Part shown: positions 33,138-33,594 of the stretch, in pieces
How positions within the stretch are numbered: the first letter of the stretch is position 1
Layout of the letters: every line of letters begins with the position of its first letter
Assembly: GCF_008728965.1 (NCBI RefSeq)
Contig: NZ_VSMC01000030.1
Location: forward strand, 1-33,594
Origin: Heminiphilus faecis
GTDB taxonomy: Bacteria > Bacteroidota > Bacteroidia > Bacteroidales > Muribaculaceae
Direction of reading: 5' to 3'
Length of the DNA stretch: 33,594 nucleotides
Program-made: the position numbers and the translations under genes
Notes under the pieces: model-generated
The model's database searches: none
Told to the model about the DNA's origin: nothing
Seen by the model: only the letters and a program-made list of their open reading frames with translations

Positions 33138-33385
33138 ATATCAAATGCACCACAGTCCGATGATGCAGGCTACAATAATACAGAAGCGTGGACTGCAACG
33201 CCACGTCTTAATTGGAGGTCGTAGGAAACCTTGGATACAGATGTAGAGATAGCAGCCCACGCCATATGCGTGAGAACCGCTATGCCATCTTTGTATCCTG
33301 AAAAGTTCCTACGTTTCCAATTACAAGAGAGCATACCGCTTCTTATTTTCAAAATGTCGTAGGCTGGCTAATGCCAACCCGACCA
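33138..33385 (-). other. Long leader of the DUF3795 operon containing a large inverted repeat
   Basis: No convincing gene. Arms 33208-33243 and 33286-33324 form an imperfect inverted repeat (TAATTGGA, CGTAGGAA and GGATACA blocks conserved in both), and the 42-nt loop itself holds CACGC/GCGTG and ATAGC/GCTAT pairs. A smaller CGTGG/CCACG hairpin follows on the DUF3795 side. It could be a structured 5' leader, a small RNA or a miniature inverted-repeat element. Confidence 0.55.
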
Positions 33386-33393
33386 CAAAGTTA
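33386..33393 (-). promoter_or_regulatory. Leftward promoter -7 element, probably for the DUF3795 operon
   Basis: The minus strand reads TAACTTTG. The next leftward start codon is about 250 nt away, across the inverted repeat. The same sequence context precedes the one-TM gene at 30852. Confidence 0.4.
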
Positions 33394-33428
33394 CGAAAAT
33401 TTTATGAGATTTTAATGGTTGAGCGTGA

Positions 33429-33474
33429 TGACCCGAAGAGATTTTGGACTTAGGTCACCGCAAAAGTCGGGTCA
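33429..33474. repeat. 8-bp inverted repeat near the transposase start
   Basis: TGACCCGA (33429-33436) and TCGGGTCA (33467-33474) are perfect inverted copies 30 nt apart. It lies between the leftward promoter and the transposase promoter; it may belong to the insertion sequence end or to a regulator site. Confidence 0.5.
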
Positions 33475-33519
33475 GCGGATTTTCCCGGTGGGCGACGTGG
33501 ATGTATCGTGGTATAGTAT

Positions 33520-33527
33520 TACCTTTG
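33520..33527 (+). promoter_or_regulatory. Promoter -7 element of the edge transposase gene
   Basis: TACCTTTG matches TAnnTTTG and ends 4 nt before the ATG, implying a leaderless or nearly leaderless transcript. Confidence 0.45.
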
Positions 33528-33531
33528 CATC

Positions 33532-33594
33532 ATGAAATCGGAAAAACTGCTTCGAGCCATCCTGCCGGAGGTACTCATAGATAATTTTGAAGTC
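33532..33594 (+). CDS. 5' end of an insertion-sequence ORF (ISAon1-type transposase N-terminal region), cut by window edge
   Basis: 21 codons are visible: MKSEKLLRAILPEVLIDNFE and one more. The LLLPEVLLDNFE-like start resembles the short first ORF of ISAon1-family elements in Bacteroidales, where the N-terminal region is encoded separately from the transposase. The call is from a short stretch and memory only; another Bacteroidetes IS family is possible. Its presence fits the remnants of mobile elements to the left. Confidence 0.5.
   Translation, partial: MKSEKLLRAILPEVLIDNFEV

Noticed and set aside
33170-33352. 60-codon minus-strand frame across the inverted repeat
   Set aside because: It is made largely from the two repeat arms and ends within them. 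It reads smoothly, so I considered it, but there is no start signal or known family. A repeated-element origin is more likely.

Overview
This window looks like chromosomal DNA of a gut-type Bacteroidales, most like the Muribaculaceae/Bacteroides branch. The evidence is: repeated Bacteroidetes promoter elements (TAnnTTTG, some with TTTG about 19 nt upstream) just ahead of starts and tRNAs; weak Shine-Dalgarno signals; a Mfa/fimbrillin-type lipoprotein; DUF3822 next to rsmD; an asparagine/glycine-rich N-terminal extension on an RluB-type pseudouridine synthase; and tRNA genes that do not encode CCA. No database search was run. All family calls rest on motifs and remembered family features.

Left part (1-8.5 kb): the tail of one fimbrillin/FISUMP-type lipoprotein gene is followed by a full paralogue. 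This converges, with overlapping stop codons, on a leftward set: AAA+ ATPase, then (after a long terminator-like hairpin) cobQ-cobD-cbiB for late cobalamin synthesis, then a secreted BNR-type beta-propeller protein. The ATPase promoter lies next to three tandem 32-33 bp A/T-tract repeats.

Core part (8.7-25.5 kb): a rightward operon cysE - THUMP rRNA methyltransferase - purD - membrane protein - pdxB - FKBP isomerase ends at a bidirectional terminator shared with convergent recA. Next come tRNA-Pro(CGG), an Ig-like lipoprotein gene with DUF3822 and rsmD, then leftward asnS and an RluB-like gene with a 48-bp repeat array, then purB and two identical tRNA-Val(TAC) genes.

Right part (25.7-33.6 kb): an accessory and decaying island, AT-rich in places. 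It holds a one-domain ABC-F remnant, an HxlR regulator with an NTF2-like gene and a divergent radical SAM gene, and a 5'-truncated relaxase. An AT-rich pair follows (a frameshifted WG-repeat gene and a one-TM protein), bounded on its far side by a second relaxase 3' end. Then comes a five-gene leftward operon: DUF3795, a QueG-like ferredoxin protein, a 4-oxalocrotonate-type tautomerase, an internally deleted flavoprotein and a CatB/Vat-like acetyltransferase. The operon has a long structured leader, and a transposase reading frame starts at the right edge. Several genes here suggest small-molecule, electrophile or redox handling, but that is inference. The most unusual signals are the repeat array at the ATPase promoter, the two relaxase ends around the WG/TM pair, and the 117-nt inverted repeat before the DUF3795 operon.
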